Source of the DNA: JBCBJZ01 sp038522635
GTDB lineage: Bacteria > Pseudomonadota > Alphaproteobacteria > Rhizobiales > Hyphomicrobiaceae
Length of the DNA: 24,170 bases
Direction of reading: 5' to 3'
Assembly: GCA_038522635.1 (NCBI GenBank)
Contig: JBCBJZ010000044.1
Span: 1 to 24,170 of the forward strand
Shown: positions 7,598 through 15,543 of the stretch, piece by piece
Layout: each line of letters opens with the position of its first letter
Numbering within the stretch: position 1 is the first letter of the stretch
The notes under the pieces: model-generated
The model's database searches: none
What the model was told of the DNA's origin: nothing
Seen by the model: only the letters and a program-made list of their open reading frames with translations
Made by a program: the position numbers and the translations under genes

Positions 7598-7750
7598 TCA
7601 AACGGCCGCGCTGCGCCAAGTGGGGAATCGGAGAAGTCACGGGATAAGCTGATGGCGGTACGCGCCAATTGGGTGGGCAGCGACAGCCACAGCGATAGCC
7701 CCGGCATTGGGGCGCGACGATGGCGCCAGATTTGGAAGGTTAAGGCACAC

Positions 7751-7763
7751 GGCCTTATAGGCC
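7751..7763 (-). terminator. Short palindromic hairpin after the RND operon, weak terminator candidate
   Basis: GGCCT-TAT-AGGCC forms a 5-bp stem with a 3-nt loop 24 nt beyond the stop codon of the RND permease (minus strand). An alternative overlapping stem AAGGC/GCCTT is also possible. There is no T-tract, so this is a position-based guess. Confidence 0.25.
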
Positions 7764-7787
7764 CTGCGTCCATGCGGCATCATCGCG

Positions 7788-10700
7788 TTACGCCAGTTGC
7801 GCTTGTCCCTGCGGCGCACGGCCGCGATCGCCTGCGTCGGCGGCCGGCTCAAGCTTGGCCGCCAAATCGGGGCGCGTGCTCAGCAAGCGCCCGTGCCGTG
7901 CCAGCAGAGCGAACGCGGGTGGCGTGAAGTAAAACGAGATCACCGTCGACAACAGCACCCCGCCGGCGATCGCCATCGCGAACGGCGGCCAAAAGCCCCC
8001 GCCTTCCAAGATCAACGGCAGAAAGCCGCCGAACGTCGTCAGGGTCGTCGAGATGATGTGCCGGCTCTGGGCCACCACGAGTTCCCGGATGCGTTTGACA
8101 TCGCCAGCCAGCGCGCGCGCATCATCCTGCAGCGCGCTCATAATGATGATCGCGGCATTGATCGACACCCCGATCGCGCCGATGACGCCGATCACCGCCA
8201 TGATGCCGAAGGGATAGCGGCACACCGCCAACGCCAGGATCGAGAGGCCCATCGACAAGACCGCCACCGTGACCGTGACACCTGCCAAACGATAGGAACT
8301 GAACGTCATCACGATCGTCGCGAGCGTGAGCGCCAGTATGATGCCAAGTGAAGCCAGCAGGTTGCGCAACGTTTCATCGCGCGCATCCGCATCGCCGCCC
8401 ACCTCGAAGTTGTAGCCGTCGGGCAGTTTAAAGCCCGCCTCGTCCATCGCCGCGCGAACTTTTTTCAGCGCCTCTTCCGGCAACACCGAGCGATGGACGA
8501 AGCCCTGCACCGTGTTGATGCGCCGCCCGTCCTTCCGGTAGATCGGCGTTTGCGATGGCACGATTTTGATGTCGCCAAGGGCTGTCACCGGCACACCGGG
8601 AAAGCGCGCGTTGCGCGACCCGGAGCCGCTCGCCCCTTCCGCCTGCGAAGGTCGTGCGCGCACAAGGTTGATCTTTGCCAACGCGTCGATCGTCCGGCGA
8701 TCCGCGTTGCCGACCCGCACGCGCACCGGCAGCTCCTCGGTGCGCTCCAGCAACGAACCGCCGGTTGCCCCGCTGAAACGCGCGTCCAACTGCGCGGCCA
8801 CCTCACCGATCGTCAGACCGGCAAGACGCACGCGCTCTTCATCCAGATCGAGCACCACCTTCGGCGGTCCGGGCAGGATTTGCGTGCGCGCCTGCAGCAC
8901 GTCGGGCACGCTGAGCATGATGCGTCGCACCTCTTCGCCCAGGTCCCGAAGCTTGGCGAGGTTGGGCCCGTTGATGCGGATCTCCACGGGCGCAGCAACC
9001 GGTGGGCCTTGCACCAGACCACGCACGGTCGCACGAGCCTCGGGCAGATCAGCATCAAGGCGACGTTGCAGGAGCGGAAGCAGCTCTTCGGTGCGCTTTG
9101 GCGACGCGGTGCGGATCAGCGCTTCGGCGAAGCTCGGCTGGTTATCCTGGTTCGCCTGCATGTTGTAGTAAAACGCTGGCGCGCTTTCACCGATCACCCA
9201 GGTCAGCTGGCGAATGCCTTCGAAATCGCGAATGATCGCTGATGCTTTGCGCGCGACAGCCCGCGTGCGTTCGATCGCGGTGCCTTCCGGCAACTTGATC
9301 TGCACGTAGAACTGGTCACGATCGACGCCGGGGAAAAACTGCGCCTTCAAGGTCGTGAACGAGCCAAAGCCGATGACCGGCAGGATCAAAGACGCCAGGA
9401 TCGCCAGCCGCGGGTGCGCCAACGCCAAATCAATCGACGCGCCGAAGAGACCGCGCTTGTCCTCTTCTCCCCCTGGCCCGCCCTCGTGACTTCGTCCGTT
9501 GCGCGCACCGGTTGGCGCTTTCGGTCGCTTGATGATCCACGCCGACATAGCCGGTGTCAGCGTAAGCGCCAGCACAAGCGAAGCGCCCAACATGATGATC
9601 ACAGCGATCGCGATCGCACCTACGAAATCACCGGCTGGCCCCGGCAACAACGCCATCGGCATGAACGCCAGCGCGGTGGTCACCGTGGACGCGAGCAGCG
9701 GTGCGGCAAGGCGCTTAACGCCTTCATGCACCGCCGTCAGCCGCGCGGTCCCTTGCGCCAACCTTCGGCGGATGTCGTCGGTCATGACGATGCCGGCATC
9801 CACCAAAAGGCCCAGCGCGACGATCAGCCCGGTGACCGACATCTGATGGATCGAGATGCCCGCGACACCGAGACCGAAGATCGAAATCAACGATGCCAAC
9901 GGCAAGATCAGCGCCACGATGACAGCGGCCCGCCATCCCAACGTCACCAACAACACCAGCACCACAAGCCCGACGCCAATCGCCAGGTTCTCGATCACGC
10001 CGGCCAAACGATCGTACGTGTAGAGGCTCTGATCGAACGTCTGCTCGTGCTTGAGCGTGAAAGGCAGTTCCGCCTCGAAGGCCTTCAACTCGCGCTTGAT
10101 GCGCGCCATCCACCCATCGACCTGGATGTCGTTTTCCATGCGGGCCGCGATCAACACGGCAGGGCGTCCGTTATGGAGCGCCAGCGAGGACGCCGGCTTC
10201 ACGACCGTACGGCGCACATCCGCAACATCGCCAACCCGCACGATGCGACCGTCCGGGGCATCGACCAAAGGCACCTGGCGCACCCGGTCCAGCGAACGGA
10301 TTTCGCCGTCCAGTTCGATGATGAAACTGGCGCGGTTGCCTCGAAGCTGACCCGCGCGCACCTTGGCGTCCGCACGGGCGATGGCGCTTGAGACGGCTTG
10401 CGCGGTCAATCCCAGTTCGCTCAGGCGGACGGGATCGACCACCACGCGGATCTCTTCATCACGCGCGCCATAGAGCGAGACTAGTTTCGTGCCCTTCACG
10501 TTGCGCAAGCGATCCTGAAGCGCCTCCCCGTAACGGCGCATCACACCGCCCTGGGGCGGGCGCCCCTCGCGCATGGTTAGCACGCTGATCGCGGTGAACG
10601 CGCCGGTGCGGTCATTGTCAAAGGAAGGTTCAGGAACGCCGGTGGGTAGGTTCACGGCAGCATCCGCCAACGCGTCGCGGATCACCGACCAAGTCTGCTC

Positions 10701-11006
10701 GATCTTCTGGTCGGAAATGAACTGCGACAGCTCGATCGTGATCACCGAGATGCCGGCGCGCGATGTGGACTGCAGCGAGTCGATTTCCGGGATCTCGCGC
10801 AATTCCTCTTCGATCTTGGCCGTCACCTGCGCTTCAACGCGCGCTGGATCGGCGCCGGGGAACGGCGTCACCACGGTCGCAAAGAGGTTGGTGATGGTCG
10901 GGTCTTCCTGGCGCCCGACGTTCAGGATCGCCGACGCACCCGCCGCCATGATCATCAGCACAGCAAGCGCAAACAGGCGCGGGTCGCGGTAGAACAAAGT
11001 CGTCAT
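7788..11006 (-). CDS. RND efflux transporter, inner-membrane permease subunit
   Basis: 1072-aa AcrB-type resistance-nodulation-division pump that exports drugs or other toxic compounds using the proton gradient. N-terminal TM1 is near residues 11-30, the periplasmic porter domain follows (FATVVTPFPGADPARVE, EIPEIDSLQSTS, DVADV), then TM2-6 at about 338-480, a basic/Gly-rich cytosolic linker (KRPKAPTGARNG...), the second porter half and TM8-12. Length is normal. The proton-relay positions are not the AcrB ones: the TM4 motif is GLLVDAGIV (D403, then A404 where AcrB has a second Asp), and TM10 has I949 where AcrB has Lys940 (followed by N950). ATG at 11006 has AGGAG upstream. It is downstream of the membrane-fusion-protein gene with a 142-nt spacer that shows no obvious promoter. 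No outer-membrane channel gene is present. Confidence 0.93.
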   Translation of the reverse strand: MTTLFYRDPRLFALAVLMIMAAGASAILNVGRQEDPTITNLFATVVTPFPGADPARVEAQVTAKIEEELREIPEIDSLQSTSRAGISVITIELSQFISDQKIEQTWSVIRDALADAAVNLPTGVPEPSFDNDRTGAFTAISVLTMREGRPPQGGVMRRYGEALQDRLRNVKGTKLVSLYGARDEEIRVVVDPVRLSELGLTAQAVSSAIARADAKVRAGQLRGNRASFIIELDGEIRSLDRVRQVPLVDAPDGRIVRVGDVADVRRTVVKPASSLALHNGRPAVLIAARMENDIQVDGWMARIKRELKAFEAELPFTLKHEQTFDQSLYTYDRLAGVIENLAIGVGLVVLVLLVTLGWRAAVIVALILPLASLISIFGLGVAGISIHQMSVTGLIVALGLLVDAGIVMTDDIRRRLAQGTARLTAVHEGVKRLAAPLLASTVTTALAFMPMALLPGPAGDFVGAIAIAVIIMLGASLVLALTLTPAMSAWIIKRPKAPTGARNGRSHEGGPGGEEDKRGLFGASIDLALAHPRLAILASLILPVIGFGSFTTLKAQFFPGVDRDQFYVQIKLPEGTAIERTRAVARKASAIIRDFEGIRQLTWVIGESAPAFYYNMQANQDNQPSFAEALIRTASPKRTEELLPLLQRRLDADLPEARATVRGLVQGPPVAAPVEIRINGPNLAKLRDLGEEVRRIMLSVPDVLQARTQILPGPPKVVLDLDEERVRLAGLTIGEVAAQLDARFSGATGGSLLERTEELPVRVRVGNADRRTIDALAKINLVRARPSQAEGASGSGSRNARFPGVPVTALGDIKIVPSQTPIYRKDGRRINTVQGFVHRSVLPEEALKKVRAAMDEAGFKLPDGYNFEVGGDADARDETLRNLLASLGIILALTLATIVMTFSSYRLAGVTVTVAVLSMGLSILALAVCRYPFGIMAVIGVIGAIGVSINAAIIIMSALQDDARALAGDVKRIRELVVAQSRHIISTTLTTFGGFLPLILEGGGFWPPFAMAIAGGVLLSTVISFYFTPPAFALLARHGRLLSTRPDLAAKLEPAADAGDRGRAPQGQAQLA

Positions 11007-11148
11007 CGTTCACGCTCCTGCGGGCGCGGGTTGGCGCGCGTTGTCGCGATCGGGCCCCACGGGTGGCGCAAAGCTCATGACCCTGAGCTGAGGCCTCACG
11101 CTGGCGGCCTTATGCTGAGGACGGCCTGGGTCAATGTCGACATGTCGC

Positions 11149-12588
11149 TCAGCGCAAAGAGCGATCGCGTTGGCCCTGTGTCCCGCCCAGCAGCGCCACC
11201 TGCTGGCCCGGCGTGACACGGTTGGTGCCGTTCGAGATGAAGCGGGTGCCGGGAGGAATGGTGCTGCGGATGAAGCTACGCTCGCCTGATACATGCAGAA
11301 TTTCAGCGGCCTCGCGACGCACCCGGTAGCGCTCAGGCGCGCTCTCATCTGCGACGACCGTCAGCACTGTCCAAAGGCCCTTCGCGCCTTCGTTCAACGC
11401 CGCCGTCGGCACCCAGGCGCCGGGCGTTTCGATGCGGCGGTCAAGCGCCAGCGTCACCACGGCACCGTAGGGTTGATCGACCTGCATTGACGTACGAAAC
11501 AGCGCCGTCATCGTGCGCGAGGTTGGATCAAGGTCAGGTCGGAACGCTTCCAGCTTTGCCATGAACGTGCGCCCGCCGGCTTCGAAACGGTAACGCTCAC
11601 CGATCTTCAGCCCTGCGCCAGCCTGCCGCGACACACCCACGCGAATGCGCTGCGCGCCCGCCTGCATCAACAGCAACACCGGCGCGCCGGCCGCCACGAT
11701 CGCGCCCTCGTCCACCTGGCGCGCGGCAACGATGCCATCGAACGGCGCCCGCAGGATCGCCTTGCGCAAATCAACGCGCACCGCCTCGAGACCAGCTTCG
11801 ACGCGTCCGATCCCGGCTTCAATCTCGGCCACCTGGAAACGCGCTTCATCGAACCGCTGCGACGGTGTCCAGCCCTTCCGGTTCAACTTGCGCTGGCGAC
11901 CGGCCGTGGCGCGCGCGAGCGAAAGCCGCGCCTGCAATTCACGCTTCTGCGCTTGGAGTTCAGCCAGCCGCGTGCGCAACCGCGCCCGATCGAGCCTAGC
12001 GACCTGCGCGCCCGCCTTGATCCGTTGCCCCTCGTCGGCCGCGATGCTCATCACCGTGCCGGCCAGCTCGAAAGCCAGTTGCGTTTGGCGCAAGGGCTCA
12101 ACGCGACCGACGAAACGCTGCTTGATGGTGTAGCCGTCTTGCGGTGTGAAGCGCTGCGTCTGCACGCTGATCGCGGGATTGGCCGGCACGTCCTTTTCAA
12201 GGTCCGCGCGGGTCTTCAACAGGGTGATGCCGCCGACCATCGCAGCCACACATCCAGCGCTGAACGCCAGCACCCCGGTGCCGATCGCTGCGATCCGCAC
12301 CAGGCGACGCGCAAGGCTGGGCTTGTGGGCACGCGCGCCACGCGACGTGGCTGATGCCTGCGTTGCGGCCGCGGTCGGACCTGGGGCCGGCTCGATGGCC
12401 GGCGTTTCGCCGTCGCTTGGCGGACCGCTAGCGGACGACTTCGCTGCGGCGGCCGGCTCCCCAACCGCAGAACCGCTAGCGGGCATCGTTGCCTCCGCTG
12501 GCGTCGCGCCGCTGGATGTCTCGCCCTGCGACGCTGCGTCAGACCTACGCGCCAGGGCCCGGTTGTCCGTGTCGTCTTGATCAGACAT
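11149..12588 (-). CDS. RND efflux periplasmic adaptor (membrane fusion protein)
   Basis: 479-aa HlyD/AcrA-family adaptor that links the RND pump to an outer-membrane channel. After an Ala/Ser/Pro/Gly-rich low-complexity N-terminus (1-95) comes a membrane anchor (about 97-124), the first lipoyl half (QLAFELAGTVMSIAADEGQRIKAG), a coiled-coil hairpin (LQAQKRELQARLSLARATAGRQRKL... to about residue 265), the second lipoyl half (LRAPFDGIVAARQVDEGAIVAAGAPVL) and the beta-barrel/membrane-proximal domains. The tail before the anchor is long for this family. The start is debatable: ATG 12588 has only a weak site, whereas the in-frame ATG at 12486 has GGAGG 5 nt upstream and would give a 61-residue tail. 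Divergent from tetR, with two operator-like repeats between them; probably repressed by that regulator. Confidence 0.9.
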   Translation of the reverse strand: MSDQDDTDNRALARRSDAASQGETSSGATPAEATMPASGSAVGEPAAAAKSSASGPPSDGETPAIEPAPGPTAAATQASATSRGARAHKPSLARRLVRIAAIGTGVLAFSAGCVAAMVGGITLLKTRADLEKDVPANPAISVQTQRFTPQDGYTIKQRFVGRVEPLRQTQLAFELAGTVMSIAADEGQRIKAGAQVARLDRARLRTRLAELQAQKRELQARLSLARATAGRQRKLNRKGWTPSQRFDEARFQVAEIEAGIGRVEAGLEAVRVDLRKAILRAPFDGIVAARQVDEGAIVAAGAPVLLLMQAGAQRIRVGVSRQAGAGLKIGERYRFEAGGRTFMAKLEAFRPDLDPTSRTMTALFRTSMQVDQPYGAVVTLALDRRIETPGAWVPTAALNEGAKGLWTVLTVVADESAPERYRVRREAAEILHVSGERSFIRSTIPPGTRFISNGTNRVTPGQQVALLGGTQGQRDRSLR

Positions 12589-12615
12589 GCTTCATCTCGC
12601 TAAGCGTCGGAACCA

Positions 12616-12634
12616 AAGTTAGTCGCATTTACTT
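12616..12634. promoter_or_regulatory. Second (imperfect) TetR-type operator copy
   Basis: AAGTTAG-tcgca-TTTACTT has the same 7-5-7 layout as the perfect copy at 12661-12679, with 5 of 7 arm positions complementary. The 10-mer AAAGTTAGTC is shared exactly by both. It lies just downstream of the predicted transcription start of the RND operon, a position where repressor binding would block elongation or initiation. Confidence 0.55.
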
Positions 12635-12642
12635 CTTACAGG

Positions 12643-12671
12643 GATCTAAGCGCGCCCCAAAAGTTAGTCAA
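12643..12671 (-). promoter_or_regulatory. Predicted promoter of the RND efflux operon
   Basis: On the minus strand, TTGACT (12671-12666, 5 of 6 to the sigma-70 -35) is followed after 17 nt by TAGATC (12648-12643, a weak -10). The -35 lies inside the perfect inverted repeat at 12661-12679. The predicted start near 12636 would give a leader of about 48 nt to the ATG at 12588. Confidence 0.4.
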
Positions 12672-12679
12672 GCTAACTT
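12661..12679. promoter_or_regulatory. Putative TetR operator, perfect 7-5-7 inverted repeat
   Basis: AAGTTAG-tcaag-CTAACTT lies between the divergent RND operon and the tetR gene at 12721. It covers the predicted -35 of the efflux operon and sits 41 nt before the tetR start codon, so one repressor dimer could control both directions. A similar copy lies 45 bp away. Confidence 0.65.
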
Positions 12680-12720
12680 AACGGGTCGCGCAAGGTTCTA
12701 GATCACGGATCGAGGCTGTC

Positions 12721-13380
12721 GTGTCACCACACTCCAAGGGAGCGCCGCTGAGCATTTGCCCGCTGCAGCGCGCCGCCGAGAACGCTAAACCCAAGTATCA
12801 TCACGGGGATTTGCGCCAGACGCTGGTGGAGACGGCCTACGATCTGGTGCGCGAAAATGGCGCAGAACACTTCTCGCTGGCCGACGCGTGCCGGCGGGCG
12901 GGTGTCTCAACGGCCGCGCCCTACAAGCATTTCCGCGACCGCAACGAAGTGCTCGAACTCGTCACCCAAAGGGCGTTTCTCGAGCTCACGGACGCCTCGA
13001 TGGAGGCTGTAAAGACGGCCGGCGGACCGCAGACGTTGGCTGGCATGCAGGCGCTGTTTGCGAGCTACATCACGTTCGCGATGGGCAATCAGGCGCTGTT
13101 TCGGCTGATGTTCGGGCAGCACCCGGAGCTCAAGAAGGCGGAGCCCGTGCTGGGCTGTGGGCAATCGTGCTTTGAGCAGGTGGTGACGCATGTGGCGACC
13201 TATTGCGCCGCCACCGGCATCACGGAGGATTCAAAGCTCGTCACGGTGCGCGCCTGGACCTTCGTCCATGGTCTCGCCTGTCTGCTCATGGACGAAGACT
13301 ACGAAGCCGTCGCGCCCGACCTCGACCATCAGGCGCTGCTGCGCGATACGCTGCCGCGCCTGTTGCACGCAAAACCTTAG
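12721..13380 (+). CDS. TetR/AcrR family transcriptional regulator with C-terminal WHG-type domain
   Basis: 219-aa one-component repressor. The N-terminal DNA-binding domain begins at YHHGDLRQTLVETAYDLV (about 26-43); the helix-turn-helix is FSLADACRRAGVSTAAPYKHF (about 51-71). The ligand domain contains FRLMFGQHPELK and belongs to the TetR_C_33/WHG type, by recollection of the family. The start is a GTG with GAGG 5 nt upstream; about 25 residues precede the conserved domain. It is divergent from the RND operon and the two inverted repeats between them are its likely binding sites, so it probably represses the pump and itself until an exported compound binds. The inducer is unknown. Confidence 0.9.
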   Translation: MSPHSKGAPLSICPLQRAAENAKPKYHHGDLRQTLVETAYDLVRENGAEHFSLADACRRAGVSTAAPYKHFRDRNEVLELVTQRAFLELTDASMEAVKTAGGPQTLAGMQALFASYITFAMGNQALFRLMFGQHPELKKAEPVLGCGQSCFEQVVTHVATYCAATGITEDSKLVTVRAWTFVHGLACLLMDEDYEAVAPDLDHQALLRDTLPRLLHAKP

Positions 13381-13427
13381 CCGAAGGCGCGTTCGGGCCG
13401 CTGTGCCCGGTGCGGCTCAACGAAAAG

Positions 13428-13457
13428 CCCGCGCGAGGGTTAGCAGAAGCGCGGGAC
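13428..13457. other. Hairpin 1 of the tetR downstream spacer
   Basis: CCCGCGC and GCGCGGG form a 7-bp GC-only stem around a 16-nt loop, about 48 nt after the tetR stop. It is the first of four inverted repeats in this convergent spacer. No T-tract follows. Confidence 0.4.
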
Positions 13458-13495
13458 GCTAGACGCTTCACACTGCGGATAAGCCTTCATCCGGC

Positions 13496-13533
13496 GCGGG
13501 CTTCTGCGCCGTTGCCGCGGCGCTGACGCCCGC
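13496..13533. other. Hairpin 2 of the tetR downstream spacer, two-tier stem
   Basis: The outer stem GCGGGC/GCCCGC and the inner stem GCGCC/GGCGC are separated by a symmetric 4-nt internal loop (ttct / tgac), with an 8-nt apical loop. This is a stable GC-rich structure on either strand. Confidence 0.45.
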
Positions 13534-13552
13534 TCCGGACAAGCTTCGAATC

Positions 13553-13578
13553 GGTTCGCTTCAGCTTGAAGCGAGACC
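13553..13578 (+). terminator. Hairpin 3 of the spacer, candidate tetR terminator
   Basis: GGT-TCGCTTCA pairs with TGAAGCGA-(g)-ACC around a 3-nt loop, giving an 11-bp stem with one bulge. The plus-strand sequence then becomes AT-richer (gaaatctaagctttt), the nearest thing to a T-tract in the spacer, so I favour this one as the tetR terminator. Confidence 0.4.
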
Positions 13579-13614
13579 GAAATCTAAGCTTTTGTGTGCC
13601 GTTCATCTCTCGCC

Positions 13615-13632
13615 TCAGGTGATTCCACCTGA
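13615..13632 (-). terminator. Hairpin 4, just beyond the exported-protein gene
   Basis: TCAGGTG-attc-CACCTGA is a perfect 7-bp stem with a 4-nt loop, beginning 12 nt after the stop codon of the minus-strand gene. Its placement suggests a terminator or 3'-end stabiliser for that mRNA, but there is no T-tract. Confidence 0.4.
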
Positions 13633-13644
13633 AGCAGATGAACT

Positions 13645-15312
13645 CTAGCAGGCAAGGTCAGGATCCGTGCCGGCCGATGCGCACGCCGCGCGCGTGGCAG
13701 GCTGCGGTGCCTCCACCAATTGCGGTTCGCCGGTCTGCGACGATCGCGCCAACGCCGCTGCCGCAACCGTCACCGGACTTTCAAGATCAAGCGTGAACGG
13801 CGTCTCGCGCGCCACCGCGCGATCGAACGGCACATAGACGAAGTGCCCCGGCACATCGGAGCCCGCGCGCTGGTGGGGTTGCACGTGCCCCAACACCCGA
13901 CCAGCATCATCAAGCAGGTAAACGACCTCGGTCTCCGGCTGCGCCGCCACCGCGGCCACGCTCTCGGGAAAAATCCGCGAAAACTGCGGCAAATGCATCA
14001 TCGTCCCGAGGTTATCGCGCAGATAGGCCGCAAGCCTGGCCGATGCGCCGCCCGTCGCCGGCGTACGCGCCACAACAGCACGCGCTGGTCTGCGCGATCC
14101 GCGCTGCGGCGATACGGCGGGGCGCGAGCGCGCCGCCAGCTGAACCGGCGGCCGCGCGGCAGCGCGCCCGGGCCGACGAGGCGCCCGTGCCGCCACAGTT
14201 GCCCGTGGCTTTGGCTGCGCCCTGGCCGCAGAAACCGTGCGCTTTGAAGACGTTGCAGGCGCGACACGTGCGGCCACTTGCCGTTGCCGAGCCTGTCGCA
14301 ACCGCGCCGCAAACGCCCGCGTCGGCTTAACGCCGCGGCGCACGATCAAATTGCCAAGCGGCACCGCAGCGCTCGCGAGGCTGCTCTTGTTGACCGGCGT
14401 GAACGGCAGGCGCAGCGACGCGCTCGTCGGGTTTCGCCGCAACCGCGACAACCGCATCATATAGGCGCGAAGCATCGGTCGGCCCTCGATCCCGCGGTGG
14501 TTGACCACGCGCAATTGCGGCGCCGCACGCTTGATAATCGTCCCCAGGATGATACCCGCTTTGGCCTGCAACGGCTCAAGCGGCGTCCCGTAATTTTTCG
14601 CCACCTCAACGCCCGAGCCGCGGTTACCCATGTTGGATGCATGCACGCTGCGAACATCATTGGGCGCGATCTGCACGATCACCACGTAGCGGCGACCGTA
14701 AGCATCGGTGCCGGTTTTGCTCATATAATAGGACACGAACACGCGTCCCTTATGCGCTGAAATCGTGTCGTAAGGATCGGTGTTGCGCGTGCTGTTGTGG
14801 AACTCGTGATACACAAAATACCGCATGCGGCTGAACGAACGCAGGCTGTAGCGCTTGCGGCGATCACTGCGCACGAACAGCACGTAGGAGCGGGGTGACA
14901 GCCACAGCCGCCCCGCAGGCAACCACCCCTTTTTCATCACGGGCAGCTTCAACTTGCAGTGCAGCTTCGGGCATCCCTCGAAGCGCACGCGTGCCGGTGC
15001 GGGACCGTGTGTCGCGTGCAGAGTCGCCATGGCATCGTTAAACGCGCGTTGTCCACGGCGCGTGCGATAGAGCGGCCAACCGTTTACCAAACGCTGATCC
15101 GCTTCGCTGCGCGGAGCACTCGTGGCGCGGCCGCGCGAAGCGTCCAGATGACGCTGTTTGATCGGAACAGCATCGAGCGGGCCGGCCATCACGGGGCGCG
15201 CCATCAAGGGTAGGTACAGCGCCATCATCAAGGCGATGACGACGGCCATCCGGCCCGCAAACGCCCCGCAATAACGAGCGCCCCCGCGCTTCGCTGTGTC
15301 CCCGTACGCCAC
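13645..15312 (-). CDS. Predicted exported protein of unknown function, basic, with Arg/Ala/Pro-rich linker
   Basis: 555 aa from a GTG at 15312 that has GGGAG 7 nt upstream; an ATG at 15249 is an alternative start directly before the signal sequence. I do not recognise the family. Residues about 22-43 (MAVVIALMMALYLPLMARPVMAG) look like a Sec signal peptide with AxA-like cleavage near VMAG. The folded core (about 105-290) contains FEGCPKLHC, a segment WLSPRSYVLFVRSD, then YHEFHNSTRNTDPYDT (H169, E170, H172) and YGRRYVVIVQIAPND. Residues about 324-424 are an Arg/Ala/Pro-rich disordered linker. A C-terminal region (about 428-510) carries VVYLLDDAGRVLGH. Very basic, so probably periplasmic and possibly envelope-bound. 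It reads in the same direction as sbcC but with a 231-nt gap, so it is likely a separate unit. Confidence 0.75.
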   Translation of the reverse strand: MAYGDTAKRGGARYCGAFAGRMAVVIALMMALYLPLMARPVMAGPLDAVPIKQRHLDASRGRATSAPRSEADQRLVNGWPLYRTRRGQRAFNDAMATLHATHGPAPARVRFEGCPKLHCKLKLPVMKKGWLPAGRLWLSPRSYVLFVRSDRRKRYSLRSFSRMRYFVYHEFHNSTRNTDPYDTISAHKGRVFVSYYMSKTGTDAYGRRYVVIVQIAPNDVRSVHASNMGNRGSGVEVAKNYGTPLEPLQAKAGIILGTIIKRAAPQLRVVNHRGIEGRPMLRAYMMRLSRLRRNPTSASLRLPFTPVNKSSLASAAVPLGNLIVRRGVKPTRAFAARLRQARQRQVAARVAPATSSKRTVSAARAQPKPRATVAARAPRRPGRAAARPPVQLAARSRPAVSPQRGSRRPARAVVARTPATGGASARLAAYLRDNLGTMMHLPQFSRIFPESVAAVAAQPETEVVYLLDDAGRVLGHVQPHQRAGSDVPGHFVYVPFDRAVARETPFTLDLESPVTVAAAALARSSQTGEPQLVEAPQPATRAACASAGTDPDLAC

Positions 15313-15543
15313 ACTCAAACTCCCGCAATCGTGAAGATTGCGCACTTGTTGGCCGAGCACGAAGGCCGAACCGGGCCCACACCTTGGCCGAATTGGGAAA
15401 TTCACAGGCCCTCATGTGAGAGCCCTAAGCTGCTGGCCACCGGCCGCACGCTCCTTGCAATTTGAACAACTTTTTATGGATATTCCGTCACCATGAGCGT
15501 TCCCGCGTTCCAGAGCCAATACCAAGCGATCACCGGGCGCCAC

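Noticed and set aside
9414..10391. Plus-strand open frame of 325 codons
   Set aside because: Antisense to the RND permease; composition (Arg/Gln/His-rich) is that of a shadow frame.
14779..14810. Zincin-type HExxH metalloprotease motif in the exported protein
   Set aside because: The sequence is HEFHN, with only one residue between E and the second H, so it does not fit HExxH. Metal binding stays speculative.
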